The notes: generated by a model from the sequence alone, not told the origin. Shown: positions 38,753 to 47,869, counted from the first letter of the stretch. The stretch is 64,000 nt of DNA from Plasticicumulans acidivorans (GCF_003182095.1 NZ_QGTJ01000005.1:66680-130679); one strand, 5' to 3'. Translations and numbers: made by a program.

Positions 38753-39667
38753 ATGCAAACCGAGGCCGTTTCCCGCCCGCTCGCGAGCCATCGCGACTGG
38801 TACGGCATCGCGCTGGTCGTGCTGTCGGCGACCGGATTTTCCGCCAAGGCAATCTTCATCAAGCTGGCCTTCCGCTGGCCGGTCGATGCCGTCACGCTGC
38901 TGATGCTGCGCATGGCGCTGGCGCTGCCGTTCTTTCTGCTGGCGGCGTGGTGGAGCACGCGCGGTGCGACGCAGGCGATGACCCGGCGCGACTGGCTGGC
39001 GGTGATTGCGCTCGGCATCGCCGGTTACTACCTCGCCAGCCTGTTCGATTTTCTCGGTCTGCAGTACATCAGCGCCAGCCTGGAGCGGCTGATCCTGTTC
39101 CTTTACCCGACGCTGGTGGTGCTGATCCGGGCGCTGCTCGGCCACCGGCCGAGCGGGCGCGAGTGGGGCGCCCTGGCGCTGAGCTACGCCGGCATGGCGC
39201 TGGTGGTCGCCGGCGAGGGCGTCGGTGCGCAGCGCGAGCTGTACTGGGGCGTGGCGCTGGTGTTCCTCAGTTCGCTGTCCTACGCGGTGTACCTGGTCGG
39301 CAGCGGCGCGATGATCGCGCGCCTCGGCGCGACGCGCTTTACCGCGCTGGCGCTGCTGGTGTCGACCACCGGCGTGCTGCTGCATTACGCGCTCGCCAAC
39401 GGCGTGCGCTGGCCGCAGGTGGCGCCGCCGGTGTGGGGGCTGGCGCTGGCGATGGCGCTGATTTCGACGGTGCTGCCGACCTTTTTGATGTCGGCCGGCA
39501 TCCGCCGCCTCGGTGCCGGTCGCGCTTCGCTGATCGCCTCGGTCGGGCCGGTGCTGACCATCGCCATGGGCGCGGTGTTTCTCGGCGAGTCGATCCTGCC
39601 GCTGCAGTGGCTGGGTGCGGCGCTGGTGATCAGCGGTGTGCTGCTGGTCAGCCTAAAGAAGTCCTGA
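38753..39667 (+). CDS. DMT-superfamily (EamA) transporter
   Basis: A 304-residue protein with ten hydrophobic helices arranged as two EamA repeats (first from WYGIALVVLSATGFSAKAIF, second from YWGVALVFLSSLSYAVYLV). EamA proteins export metabolites such as amino acids or act as permeases; the substrate is unknown. The C-terminal GESILPLQWLGAALVISGVLL is characteristic. GAGG six bases before the ATG at 38753 supports the start. The next gene begins 4 bp after its stop, suggesting an operon. Confidence 0.88.
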   Translation: MQTEAVSRPLASHRDWYGIALVVLSATGFSAKAIFIKLAFRWPVDAVTLLMLRMALALPFFLLAAWWSTRGATQAMTRRDWLAVIALGIAGYYLASLFDFLGLQYISASLERLILFLYPTLVVLIRALLGHRPSGREWGALALSYAGMALVVAGEGVGAQRELYWGVALVFLSSLSYAVYLVGSGAMIARLGATRFTALALLVSTTGVLLHYALANGVRWPQVAPPVWGLALAMALISTVLPTFLMSAGIRRLGAGRASLIASVGPVLTIAMGAVFLGESILPLQWLGAALVISGVLLVSLKKS

Positions 39668-39671
39668 GCCG

Positions 39672-40424
39672 ATGTCGCCGCTGTCGTTCGTCCTGTGCTG
39701 CCTGTTGCTGCTGTTCAGCCTGCCGGCGTTGGCGCTGGAAAGCCGCACGCTGACGCACGCCGCTGCCGAATACACCGTCGTCGAGCTCGACCTGCAGCGC
39801 GACGCGCTGCGTCTGTACTGGCGTGACCGGCGCGGCGAACCGCTGGGCACGCTGGCGGCGCTGGCCGAGCACGAGCGCGCCGCCGGCCGCGAGCTGCTGT
39901 TCGCGACCAATGCCGGCATCTATGCCGAAGGGCAGGTGCCGCTCGGCCTGACCGTCGAGGACGGTCGGGAGCAGGTGGCGCTGAACACGGCCCGCGGTGG
40001 CGGCAATTTCTTTCTGCAGCCGAACGGCGTGTTCGTCGTCGACCGTCATGGTCAGGCGCGCATCGTCGCCACGCGCGACTGGGCGCGGCGCGCGCGGCCG
40101 CTGCGTCTGGCGACGCAGTCCGGGCCGCTGCTGCTGATCGGCGGGCGCATCAATCCGCGGCTGCTGCCGGACTCCGACAGCCTGAAGCTGCGCAGCGGCG
40201 TCTGCGTGCAGGCGCCGACGCGGGTGGCGTTTGCCATCAGCGCCGGGCCGGTGAACTTCTACCGCTTCGCCAGCATGCTGCGCGATGAACTCGGCTGCCG
40301 CGACGCGCTGTATCTCGATGGCTCGATCTCGCAGCTGCAGGTCGACGGCAAGACCTACGGTGCGCCGGGCTGGCGCACGCGGCCGTTTGCCGCGCTGCTC
40401 GGCGTATCGCGGCCGGCACCCTGA
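39672..40424 (+). CDS. Exported phosphodiester glycosidase-like protein (NAGPA/DUF2233)
   Basis: A 250-residue protein with a signal peptide (MSPLSFVLCCLLLLFSLPALA). The mature part matches the NAGPA-type phosphodiester glycosidase fold: FATNAGIYAEGQVPLGLTV in the N-terminal half and the family motif YLDGSISQLQV near residue 220. Relatives remove GlcNAc from phosphodiester-linked sugars; bacterial members are thought to act on envelope polymers or glycoconjugates. It is coupled to the EamA gene (4 bp). Confidence 0.85.
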   Translation: MSPLSFVLCCLLLLFSLPALALESRTLTHAAAEYTVVELDLQRDALRLYWRDRRGEPLGTLAALAEHERAAGRELLFATNAGIYAEGQVPLGLTVEDGREQVALNTARGGGNFFLQPNGVFVVDRHGQARIVATRDWARRARPLRLATQSGPLLLIGGRINPRLLPDSDSLKLRSGVCVQAPTRVAFAISAGPVNFYRFASMLRDELGCRDALYLDGSISQLQVDGKTYGAPGWRTRPFAALLGVSRPAP

Positions 40425-40436
40425 GCGGGTTATCGC

Positions 40437-41735
40437 TCAGGGGTTCGGCAAGGTCGTCAGCAGCTGTCTGGCTTCGGCGCTCCATTCGGCCTCGGGCTGC
40501 GCCGCCAGTGCGGCTTCGAGCGAGGCGCGTGCGGCGGCGTGCTGACCGCCCTGCCGCTGGGCCTGACCGAGGTGAAAGCGGATCAGCGCCAGCTCGGGGG
40601 CGGCGGCGCTGGCGCGCTGCAGCGTGTCGATGGCCGCGGCGTACTCGCCGCGCCGGCGCTGGATGTCGCCCAGGGTGTCGAGCACGTTGCCGTCATACGG
40701 CGCCTGCGCCGCTGCCTTGCGCGCCAGATCGAGGGCTTCGTCGAGCTGGTCCGCTTCCATCAGCAGCACCGCGAGGTTGTTCAGCGCGATGCCGTTGTCC
40801 GGTGCGGTGCGCAGTGCGTCGCGGTAGGCGGTGATGGCGGCGGCGGCGTTGCCGGTGCTCTGCTGCAGCGAGCCGATCTTGGTCGCGATCCGGCTGTTGC
40901 CGGGCTGTGTCCTGGCCAGGTTCTGGTACTGGGCGAGCGCGGCAGCGGAATCGCCGCGGGCCAGCAGCAGATCGCCCTTGAGCTCAATGCCATCGGCGAG
41001 CGCGGGGTCGATCGCGAGGGCCTGCCCGACTTCAGCGAGGGCTCCCGGCAGGTCGCCGCGCTGCAGCGCCACCCGTGCCAGCGCGGTATGCGGCAGCGGA
41101 TTCTTCGGTTCCAGCTCGGCGGCGCGGCGCAGCAGCGGTTCGGCCGCTGCCGGCTGGCCACTGCGGCTGAGCAGCGTGCCCAGCGCGTAATGGGCACCGG
41201 CATGCTCCGGGTGCTCCGCGATGACGCGCTGATAGATCCGCGCGGCTTCATCGGGTTTGCTCAGTGCGGTGGCGTCGAGATCAGCCAGGTCCATCTGCGC
41301 GCGCAGCAGCGTGGGGTCGAGCTGCAGGGCGCGTTCGAGCGCGCCGGCCGCTTCGCTGTAATGTCCCTCCAGTGCCAGCACCCGGCCACGCGACGCCTGT
41401 ACGTCGGCGTTGTCCGGGGCCAGCGTTACGGCTTTGTCGATCAGCTGTTTGGCTTCGGCCAAGCGTGAGCGGCGGAAGGCAATCTCGGCCAGGCCGAGCA
41501 GCGATTCGACGCGATGCGGGTCGAGCTCCAGACTGCGGCGGAAGGCGGCCTCGCTGGCATCGAGATCACCGGCGGCGAATTTCGCCAGACCTTCCTGGTG
41601 GGCCAGATAGCCGGAATTGCCGTCGAAGGCGGGGTGCTCCGAATACTCCGCAGCCTGCGGCGGCAGCAATGGCTTGGCGATGGCCAGCGCGCTGACCAGC
41701 GATGCGGCGATCGGCAACAGCATGATGGTTTTCAT
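40437..41735 (-). CDS. Exported tetratricopeptide-repeat protein
   Basis: A 432-residue protein with a signal peptide (MKTIMLLPIAASLVSALAIA) and about ten TPR units (for example EGLAKFAAGDLDASEAAFRR, NALAVLLMEADQLDEALDLA style repeats) covering nearly the whole mature chain. It is probably a periplasmic scaffold for protein contacts. It lies downstream of the PEP-CTERM gene, beyond a strong terminator, and is convergent with the glycosidase gene. TPR proteins such as PrsT accompany PEP-CTERM systems, but PrsT is about twice this length, so equivalence is not claimed. Confidence 0.85.
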   Translation of the reverse strand: MKTIMLLPIAASLVSALAIAKPLLPPQAAEYSEHPAFDGNSGYLAHQEGLAKFAAGDLDASEAAFRRSLELDPHRVESLLGLAEIAFRRSRLAEAKQLIDKAVTLAPDNADVQASRGRVLALEGHYSEAAGALERALQLDPTLLRAQMDLADLDATALSKPDEAARIYQRVIAEHPEHAGAHYALGTLLSRSGQPAAAEPLLRRAAELEPKNPLPHTALARVALQRGDLPGALAEVGQALAIDPALADGIELKGDLLLARGDSAAALAQYQNLARTQPGNSRIATKIGSLQQSTGNAAAAITAYRDALRTAPDNGIALNNLAVLLMEADQLDEALDLARKAAAQAPYDGNVLDTLGDIQRRRGEYAAAIDTLQRASAAAPELALIRFHLGQAQRQGGQHAAARASLEAALAAQPEAEWSAEARQLLTTLPNP

Positions 41736-41804
41736 GTCGGGGAATTTCCGGGTGTCGTCCAGACAGGGCCTGCCTCACGCAGTGTGCCGGTATCGGCGGC
41801 CATG

Positions 41805-41850
41805 AAAAAACCTCCCTGTCGCCCGTCCGGGGGCACGACAGGGAGGTTTA
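41805..41850 (-). terminator. Strong Rho-independent terminator of the PEP-CTERM gene
   Basis: A perfect 13-base stem (41809-41821 with 41836-41848) has TTTTTT after it on the minus strand and TTTA after it on the plus strand. It ends the PEP-CTERM transcript about 60 bp after the stop and isolates the TPR gene. Confidence 0.88.
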
Positions 41851-41911
41851 CCGTCAGTGTCCGATCAGTGGTGCCGCGGGCCGGATTCGACGGCCGGCGA
41901 CACACGGGTGA

Positions 41912-42916
41912 TCAGCGCACGCGACGGCGACGCAGCCAGGGCAGACCGACCATGCCGAGGGCCAGCAGCGTGAGCGAGCCGGCTTCCGGGACCGGGTTGG
42001 TCGGCACCACCGGCGTACCACCGACGCCGGAGAAGCCGAAGATGTAGGTCGCCGGCGAGCCGGTGATCTGGCCACCGTTCGACTGACCGAGCGAGTACAG
42101 CTCGATGCCTTCGGCACCGATCGCGGCGATCGCGTCGGCTTCGCTGCCCGCGGCGCCGTAGAAGATCTGGAAGGTGTAGGAGTCACCGTCGGCGATCGTG
42201 CCGAAGTTGAAGAGGAAGTAGGCGCCGTGGTCGGCCGGGCCATTGTCCGTGAAGTCGGTGTTCAGCGTCGCGCCGTTGAGCGGCGAGGTGAAGGCCAGCG
42301 GGTTGGCGCTGGCGAAACCGTTGTCATGCGAGGTTTCGAGCAGCGTGGTGGTCGCCGTGCCCTTGATGGTCACGTACTCGCTGAACTCGGTCGGCGGCAC
42401 GTCCCAGTCCATGACGCGCACGTACTTGACGTTGCTGACATCGGCACCGGTGTTGTTGCTGATCGTGACGTTGGCGACGAACAGATTGCTCGATGCGTTG
42501 GTGGCCGGCGCGTACGCGTGAGTGACGGTCAGGCCGCTCAGGCTGCTCAGCGAGACGGTCGAGGTCGCCGTCGACGCCGTCGACGTGAAGCTGCCGAGGG
42601 TCAGCCCGACAGTGCCGTCGTCACGGTTCGCCGAGCCGCTGATGCTGTTGTTGACCGATACGCCCCAGCCCTCGCACAGGCAGCCCGGGCTGGTGGCATC
42701 ACGCCAGCTGCCGTCGGGGAACTTGTAGGCCAGTCCGGTGGAGCTGGCATTGCTGACGATGCTGCCGACCGAGGTGTTCAGCTCGCCGAAATTGTTGACG
42801 CCGAGCGCAACGGTGCCCGCCGGATTGATGATGGTGGCGGCCGCAAAAGTCGAGCCGGAGGCCAGGGCCGCGGCGCTGAACGCGGCCGCAATGGCGAGGT
42901 GCTTCATCTTTGTCAT
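41912..42916 (-). CDS. PEP-CTERM sorting-domain surface protein
   Basis: A 334-residue exported protein. The N-terminal signal (MKHLAIAAAFSAAALASGST) is followed by a Ser/Thr/Asn-rich domain (for example STASTATSTVSLSSLSGLTV) and ends with the sorting signal NPVPEAGSLTLLALGMVGLP then a WLRRRRVR tail: a VPEA motif, a helix and a basic end. Such proteins are cut by exosortase (XrtA) and linked to extracellular polymer; they contribute to floc or biofilm matrix. No exosortase is encoded in this window. The ATG at 42916 follows GGAGAG. A sigma-54-like element (43003-43019) provides the likely promoter. Confidence 0.88.
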   Translation of the reverse strand: MTKMKHLAIAAAFSAAALASGSTFAAATIINPAGTVALGVNNFGELNTSVGSIVSNASSTGLAYKFPDGSWRDATSPGCLCEGWGVSVNNSISGSANRDDGTVGLTLGSFTSTASTATSTVSLSSLSGLTVTHAYAPATNASSNLFVANVTISNNTGADVSNVKYVRVMDWDVPPTEFSEYVTIKGTATTTLLETSHDNGFASANPLAFTSPLNGATLNTDFTDNGPADHGAYFLFNFGTIADGDSYTFQIFYGAAGSEADAIAAIGAEGIELYSLGQSNGGQITGSPATYIFGFSGVGGTPVVPTNPVPEAGSLTLLALGMVGLPWLRRRRVR

Positions 42917-43002
42917 CAGAGTGCTCTCCATGAGTCCTGTAAGGTCTGTCGTCACCAGCGCTTCGCGATGGAACGGTTTCCATGGCAAAGCTGACACTCT
43001 TA

Positions 43003-43019
43003 AGCAAAGTTGAGGCCAA
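43003..43019 (-). promoter_or_regulatory. Sigma-54-type (-24/-12) promoter of the PEP-CTERM gene
   Basis: On the minus strand, TTGGCCTCAACTTTGCT has GG and GC separated by exactly ten bases, the fixed -24/-12 geometry of RpoN promoters. It lies about 85 bp before the start codon, with an A/T-rich stretch upstream (43020-43100) suitable for IHF bending. PEP-CTERM genes are under RpoN with the PrsK/PrsR system in some floc-forming bacteria, which fits. Besides this, the 42917-43220 gap shows no other feature. Confidence 0.6.
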
Positions 43020-43220
43020 TGTGTGTTTTTAATTCTTAAATCAAAAACATAAACATATTTTAATGTTTTTTGAACATTTCTTTATGTAAAGGCTTGCTAA
43101 GAATTGCCAAGCACGCACTTGTCAAAAGGGGCGTGCGACCGCCTCTGTGTACCCGGCGGCGGCCGTCGTCCGTGCGCTTTGGGAGGAACGGATAGGCGTG
43201 TCCGATTCGTGGGCTGCGTG

Positions 43221-45383
43221 TCAGCCGTGGCGGATCGTCCAGCAGCGGTGAATGCGCGGATTGCGTTCGAAGTCCTTCGGGATCGTGCGTGCGCTGATGT
43301 CTTCGATCTGCAGATCGGCGAGTGCCTCGGTGTCGAGGCGGAAGCGGCGGTGATTGTTGGAAAACACCAGCACGCCATCCGGCGTCAGCAGGCGCAGCGC
43401 GGCGCGGATCAGGCGCACGTGGTCGCGCTGCACGTCGAATGTGTCTTCCATGCGCTTGGAATTGGAGAAGGTCGGCGGGTCGAGAAAGATCGTGCCGAAG
43501 CGTCCGCGCGCGCGTTCGAGCCAGGCCAGGCAGTCGGCGCGTTCGTAGCGGTGCTCGGGGCCGGTCAGGCCGTTGAGCTCCATGTTCGCCTGAGCCCAGT
43601 CGAGGTAGGTCGCCGACATGTCGACGGTGGTCGTCGAGCGGGCGCCGGCCAGCGCCGCGTGCACGGTCGCCGCGCCGGTATAGGCGAACAGATTGAGGAA
43701 ATCCTGCCCCCGCGCCAGCTCGCCGACCCGCGCGCGGGTGATGCGGTGGTCGAGGAACAGCCCGGTGTCGAGGTAATCGAACAGATTCACCCACAAGCGC
43801 GCCGGCCCTTCGTGCACTTCCAGGTAATCGCCGCGGCTGGCCTGTCTTTCGTATTGGGCGCTGCCTTTCTGCCGCCGGCGGACCTTGAGTGCGATGCGTT
43901 CGGCTGGAATGCCGAGCGCGTGCGGCAGGATGGTCATCGCCTGCTGCAGGCGCTGCTGCGCCTTGTCGGCGTCGATCGAACGCGGCGCTTCGTATTCCTG
44001 CACGTGCACCCATTCGCCGTAGAGGTCGACGGCGATGGCGTACTCGGGGATGTCGGCATCGTAGAGGCGGTAGCACTCGATGCCTTCGCGGTTCGCCCAG
44101 CGGCCGAGCGTGCGCAGGTTTTTCTGCAGGCGGTTGAGCAGCGCCTCGCCGCCGCCGGCCAGCGCCTGCTGCAGCGTGTGTTCACGCTGGCGGCGGTCGG
44201 CGGCATCGCGATCGACGAAAGCGGCATCGTCGACCGTGAAGCGCAGCAGCTTGCAGGCGATCGGGCCGTTATAAAAGGAGTGCGTCTTGTGCGCACGCAG
44301 GCCCATGCGCTTGCCGAGCTCCGGATTGCCGGTGAACACCGCGGCCTGCCAGCCCTTGAAGACGGTTTTCAGGCGATCGCCGAGCAGGGCATAGGTCGCG
44401 GCCAGTGCCTCGACCTCGCCGAGGCGTTCGCCATACGGCGGATTGACGATGAGCAGCCCGGGTGCGCCTTTCGGTGCCACGGCCGCCGCCAGTTCGCGCG
44501 TTTCGAAATGCACGCGCCCGTGCAGGCCGGCGTTCTCGGCGTTGGCCAGCGCGGCGCGGATCGCCCGCGACTCGTGGTCGCTGCCGACCAGCGCCGGCAG
44601 CGGACGTGCCAGACCGGCGGCGCGGCGCGCACGGGCTTCTTCCACCAGCGCCCGCCACAGCTGCGGCTGGTGCTGCTGCCAGCCGTAGAAGCCCCAGTCG
44701 CTGCGGCCGAGGCCGGGGGCGATGTCGGCGGCGATCAGTGCCGCCTCGATGACGAAGGTGCCGGAGCCGCACATCGGGTCGAGCAGGCCGCCGCCGGCGG
44801 CGGCGATGTCGGCCCAGCCGGCCTTGAGCAGCAGCGCCGCGGCGAGGTTTTCCTTCAGCGGCGCCAGCGCGCCGTCGCTGCGATAGCCGCGCCGGTGCAG
44901 GCTGTCGCCGGACAGGTCGATCGCCACATCGGCATGTTCGCCGACGGCGTGCACGTTGATGCGCAGGTCCGGCGCCTCGCGGTCGACCGAGGGGCGCACG
45001 CCGAAGCGTTCGCGCAGGCGGTCGCAGATGGCGTCCTTGCTGCGCTGGGCGCCGTACTGCGTGTGGCGGATGCCGCTCGTGCCGCTGCTGACGAAATCGA
45101 CGGCCAGTGTGCCCTGGGGATCGAGGTGCTGTTCCCAGGGCAGTGCGGCGATGCCGGCATAGAGCGCATCGGCGTCGCCGGCGGCGATGTGCGCCAGCGG
45201 CAGCAGAATACGGTTGGCGGTGCGTGACCACAGGCAGGCGCGATAAGCGACGGCGAGCTCGCCGGCAAAGCTCACGCCGCCGCGCGCTTCGCGTACATCA
45301 GCGGCGCCGAGGGCGCGCAGTTCGGCAGCCAGCAGGGGCTCGACGCCTTTCGGCGCGGTGGCGAAGTAGGAATCGGCAGGCAT
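43221..45383 (-). CDS. rlmL: Bifunctional 23S rRNA methyltransferase RlmKL
   Basis: A 720-residue fusion. The N-terminal part (about 1-380) has a THUMP domain and the RlmL methyltransferase with DPMCGSGTFVIEAALIA and the catalytic NPPYGERLG, making m2G2445. The C-terminal RlmK domain (from about 430) holds FLNLFAYTGAATVHAALAGA and FLDPPTFSNSKRM, making m7G2069. The fused form is typical of Gammaproteobacteria (E. coli 702 residues). The start at 45383 (MPADSYFATAPKGVEP) matches the family N-terminus. It is divergent from slyX. Confidence 0.95.
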   Translation of the reverse strand: MPADSYFATAPKGVEPLLAAELRALGAADVREARGGVSFAGELAVAYRACLWSRTANRILLPLAHIAAGDADALYAGIAALPWEQHLDPQGTLAVDFVSSGTSGIRHTQYGAQRSKDAICDRLRERFGVRPSVDREAPDLRINVHAVGEHADVAIDLSGDSLHRRGYRSDGALAPLKENLAAALLLKAGWADIAAAGGGLLDPMCGSGTFVIEAALIAADIAPGLGRSDWGFYGWQQHQPQLWRALVEEARARRAAGLARPLPALVGSDHESRAIRAALANAENAGLHGRVHFETRELAAAVAPKGAPGLLIVNPPYGERLGEVEALAATYALLGDRLKTVFKGWQAAVFTGNPELGKRMGLRAHKTHSFYNGPIACKLLRFTVDDAAFVDRDAADRRQREHTLQQALAGGGEALLNRLQKNLRTLGRWANREGIECYRLYDADIPEYAIAVDLYGEWVHVQEYEAPRSIDADKAQQRLQQAMTILPHALGIPAERIALKVRRRQKGSAQYERQASRGDYLEVHEGPARLWVNLFDYLDTGLFLDHRITRARVGELARGQDFLNLFAYTGAATVHAALAGARSTTTVDMSATYLDWAQANMELNGLTGPEHRYERADCLAWLERARGRFGTIFLDPPTFSNSKRMEDTFDVQRDHVRLIRAALRLLTPDGVLVFSNNHRRFRLDTEALADLQIEDISARTIPKDFERNPRIHRCWTIRHG

Positions 45384-45494
45384 CGTGGCGCATCGTCTGG
45401 ACAGGGCATGACATTTTACATGCCGCCGGCGTGGCTTCCGCGTACCCGCCCGCCTATGATGCGCGGCCCCGTCCGGTCCGCCGAGGTTTCTGCG

Positions 45495-45698
45495 ATGGAA
45501 GATCGCATCATCGAGCTCGAAATCCGTCTGGCACACCAGGATGCGCTGCTTGCCGATCTGAGCGACGTGCTCTACCGCCAGGGGCGCGAGATCGACACGC
45601 TGCGTCTCGAAATGCAGCGCCTGCGCGAGCAGCTGCGGGCGCAGACGGCCTCGAACATCGCCCTGCCGTCCGAGGAGACACCGCCGCCGCACTACTGA
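45495..45698 (+). CDS. slyX: SlyX-family coiled-coil protein
   Basis: A 67-residue protein, mostly a long amphipathic helix (EDRIIELEIRLAHQDALL and DTLRLEMQRLREQL) with a short tail ending PPPHY, the standard SlyX terminus. It is likely a small coiled-coil oligomer of unknown function. GAGG ten bases before the ATG at 45495 supports the start. It is followed by a convergent YbaK-type gene 5 bp after its stop. Confidence 0.9.
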   Translation: MEDRIIELEIRLAHQDALLADLSDVLYRQGREIDTLRLEMQRLREQLRAQTASNIALPSEETPPPHY

Positions 45699-45703
45699 GC
45701 GCG

Positions 45704-46192
45704 TCAGCCCTCGATGGCGACGTGCACCGGCGTCGGCTTGAGCACGCGCGCCAGATCCTGCGGATCGAGACTGACCAGATAACCGCGTTTGCCACCGTTA
45801 AGGTAGATGCGCGGCAATTCGAGGATACTGGCTTCGATATAGACCGGCATCGGGTGGCGCGTGCCGAGCGGGGATGTTCCGCCGACGAGGTAACCGCTGT
45901 GGCGGTTGGCGACTTCGGGTGCACAGGGCTGGATACTCTTGACGCCGAGCATGCGAGCCAGTTCCTTCGTTGACACCTGCCGGTCACCGTGCATCAGCAC
46001 GATGAGCGGTTCGTGATGCTCGTTTTCCATGATCAAGGTTTTGATGACAAGGTGTTCGTCGACTCCCAGTGATTTCGCACTGTGGGATGTGCCGCCCTTT
46101 TCCTCGTAGTCGTACAGATGGTCGTCGAAACGGATGTCGTGATTGCGCAACGTGCGCACGGCTGGTGTGACGGGTGGACGGGGTTTGCTCAT
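45704..46192 (-). CDS. ybaK: YbaK/EbsC-type Cys-tRNA(Pro) deacylase
   Basis: A 162-residue aminoacyl-tRNA editing protein of the YbaK/ProX superfamily, which clears Cys from tRNA(Pro). The key lysine is in HLVIKTLIMEN near residue 50; VSTKELARMLGVKSIQPCAP, GYLVGGTSPLGTRHPMPVYI and YLNGGKRGYLVSLDP are family marks. The start at 46192 (MSKPRPPVTP) precedes the first conserved helix. It is a second stand-alone tRNA editing enzyme in the window besides AlaX. Confidence 0.92.
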   Translation of the reverse strand: MSKPRPPVTPAVRTLRNHDIRFDDHLYDYEEKGGTSHSAKSLGVDEHLVIKTLIMENEHHEPLIVLMHGDRQVSTKELARMLGVKSIQPCAPEVANRHSGYLVGGTSPLGTRHPMPVYIEASILELPRIYLNGGKRGYLVSLDPQDLARVLKPTPVHVAIEG

Positions 46193-46355
46193 GATGAAAA
46201 TTCCGCATCGAGGCCAGCAGTGGTGCCGGCTTTGGAGATGTTTGTTGCTGTTTTGAAAAAGCTTTTTGCTGTGCAGCAACGCGATTTACGGTTTGCATAC
46301 AACTGTCAAAATGCGTAACAATCGTTCGAAATTTTTTCTTCCGAGGTTTCGACTG

Positions 46356-47408
46356 ATGCCAATTCAGGACAAGCTGCAGCGACCGATGGCCACCCGTATT
46401 GTCGATGTGCAGCCCGACGATGACGCGCAACCCTGCCTGCGTCGTCGCGGTTTCCTGCGCATCGCCGCACTTGCGGTCGGTAGTCTCGCTGCGCTGCCCG
46501 TGCTCGCCAAGACGGCGATCGCTGCGAAGTCCGGCAAGCCGGTGAAGTCGACGGCGAAATCCGTCACCAAGCCGGCGGCGACCAAGCCGACCAAGGCGAC
46601 TGCGACGAAAGCGAGCAGCAGCAAGCCCACGCCGAGCAAGCGGACGGTGACGGCCTCTGCCGGCAACTCGCGTGCGGCGGCTGGCAAGTCGCGGAGCAGC
46701 GCAAAAGTGGCCTCGGCTTCACGCGACGTGCGCGACCTGCGGGGTGGCCGCGGCAGTCTCAGCAACCGGCGCGACCGCTTTCTGAAGAACGGCCGTTTCA
46801 CCACCGGTGCCGATTACAAGGCGCGTCTGCGTGGCGGCAAGCCGGCAGTCGCACACGTCACCATCCGTGAGCGTGACAGCGACCGCGATACCCGTTCGCT
46901 GTCGGCGCCGGCGGTGATCACCGACTCGCGCACGCTGTCGCCGGATGAAATTTTCCGCAATGGCGATCGCCAGCTCAGCTTCTATGCACCGAATACCGGT
47001 GAAAGCATCCGCGAGGTGTTCTGGACGCCGAATACCGGCTACCTGAACCAGTCGATCAAGGAGCTGTCGTGGACGCTGCGCGATCATCACAACGATGAGT
47101 TCAAGCTGTTCGATCCGCGCGTGTTCGACATCCTCTATGCGGTGCAGCTGATGATGGGCCGGCGCGAGACCCACATCATCAGTGGCTATCGCTCGCGCGA
47201 GACCAACAACCTGCTGCGCGAGGAGTCGCGCGGTGTGGCCAAGAACAGCTATCACATCCAGGCCAAGGCGCTCGATGTGCGCATGCCGGGCGCGAGCCTG
47301 GCGCAGATGCGCCGTGCCGCGCTGTCCCTGCGTGCCGGTGGCGTTGGTTACTACCCGCGCAGCAACTTCGTGCACATGGATTCTGGGCCGGTGCGCTCCT
47401 GGGGCTGA
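46356..47408 (+). CDS. Tat-exported M15/DUF882 peptidoglycan endopeptidase-like protein
   Basis: A 350-residue protein with a twin-arginine-type signal (LRRRGFLRIAALAVGSLAA), a long Lys/Ala/Thr/Ser-rich linker (about residues 60-125), and a C-terminal DUF882 domain. HIISGYRSRETNN, then YHIQAKALDVRMPG and FVHMDSGPVRSWG, supply the H-x-D and H zinc ligands of MepK/YcbK-type murein endopeptidases that cut meso-DAP cross-links. The linker might carry it through the peptidoglycan or bind polyanions. GAGG upstream of 46356 supports the start; 46386 is an alternative. A strong terminator follows. Confidence 0.85.
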   Translation: MPIQDKLQRPMATRIVDVQPDDDAQPCLRRRGFLRIAALAVGSLAALPVLAKTAIAAKSGKPVKSTAKSVTKPAATKPTKATATKASSSKPTPSKRTVTASAGNSRAAAGKSRSSAKVASASRDVRDLRGGRGSLSNRRDRFLKNGRFTTGADYKARLRGGKPAVAHVTIRERDSDRDTRSLSAPAVITDSRTLSPDEIFRNGDRQLSFYAPNTGESIREVFWTPNTGYLNQSIKELSWTLRDHHNDEFKLFDPRVFDILYAVQLMMGRRETHIISGYRSRETNNLLREESRGVAKNSYHIQAKALDVRMPGASLAQMRRAALSLRAGGVGYYPRSNFVHMDSGPVRSWG

Positions 47409-47427
47409 CCGTTGCCTCCCGCGACAT

Positions 47428-47457
47428 GAAAAACCCCGCCGCGGCGGGGTTTTTTTA
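47428..47457. terminator. Bidirectional Rho-independent terminator
   Basis: AACCCCGCC-GC-GGCGGGGTT with seven T after it on the plus strand, and an A-run before it giving a T-run on the minus strand. It ends the DUF882 gene and also the convergent cytochrome operon whose last stop is at 47475. Confidence 0.92.
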
Positions 47458-47474
47458 TTGCCGTGAACCGGCGC

Positions 47475-47861
47475 TCAGTGCTGGGCGGCGAGGAAGGCGA
47501 GCAGGTCGGTCAGCTGCGCGGCATCGCTCAGACCGTCGTATTTCATCTTGCCGCCCGGCACGGTCTTGCGCGGCGCGCCGATGTAGGCGGTGAGGCGATC
47601 CTCGGTCCAGGTCAGGCCGCTCTGGCGCATCGCATCGGAGTATGCGAAGTCCGGGTTGCTCGCGGCCTTGCGGCCGAGCACGGCGAACAGCGACGGCCCC
47701 TTCTTGTCGTGGCCGGCCTTGACGCTGTGGCACTCGGCGCATTCGGTGGCGAAGACGTCGGCGCCGCGCTGCACGTCGCCCGTGGCATGGGCCAGTCCGC
47801 CACCCAGCAGCAGGGTGGCGGCGATCAGCGGCGCGCGGCCGCGGCGAAACAAGCGATTCAT
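47475..47861 (-). CDS. Periplasmic class I cytochrome c
   Basis: A 128-residue exported monoheme cytochrome c. After the signal (MNRLFRRGRAPLIAATLLLG, cleavage after AHA) the heme is bound by CAECH near residue 40 and the axial methionine is in PGGKMKYDG near 105. The length and pattern match soluble c2/c550-type cytochromes. GAGGTC six bases before the ATG at 47861 fixes the start. It is the last gene of a three-gene operon, 8 bp after the cytochrome-porin stop, and so is a natural shuttle between the outer and inner membranes. Confidence 0.92.
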   Translation of the reverse strand: MNRLFRRGRAPLIAATLLLGGGLAHATGDVQRGADVFATECAECHSVKAGHDKKGPSLFAVLGRKAASNPDFAYSDAMRQSGLTWTEDRLTAYIGAPRKTVPGGKMKYDGLSDAAQLTDLLAFLAAQH

Positions 47862-47869
47862 GATCGACC

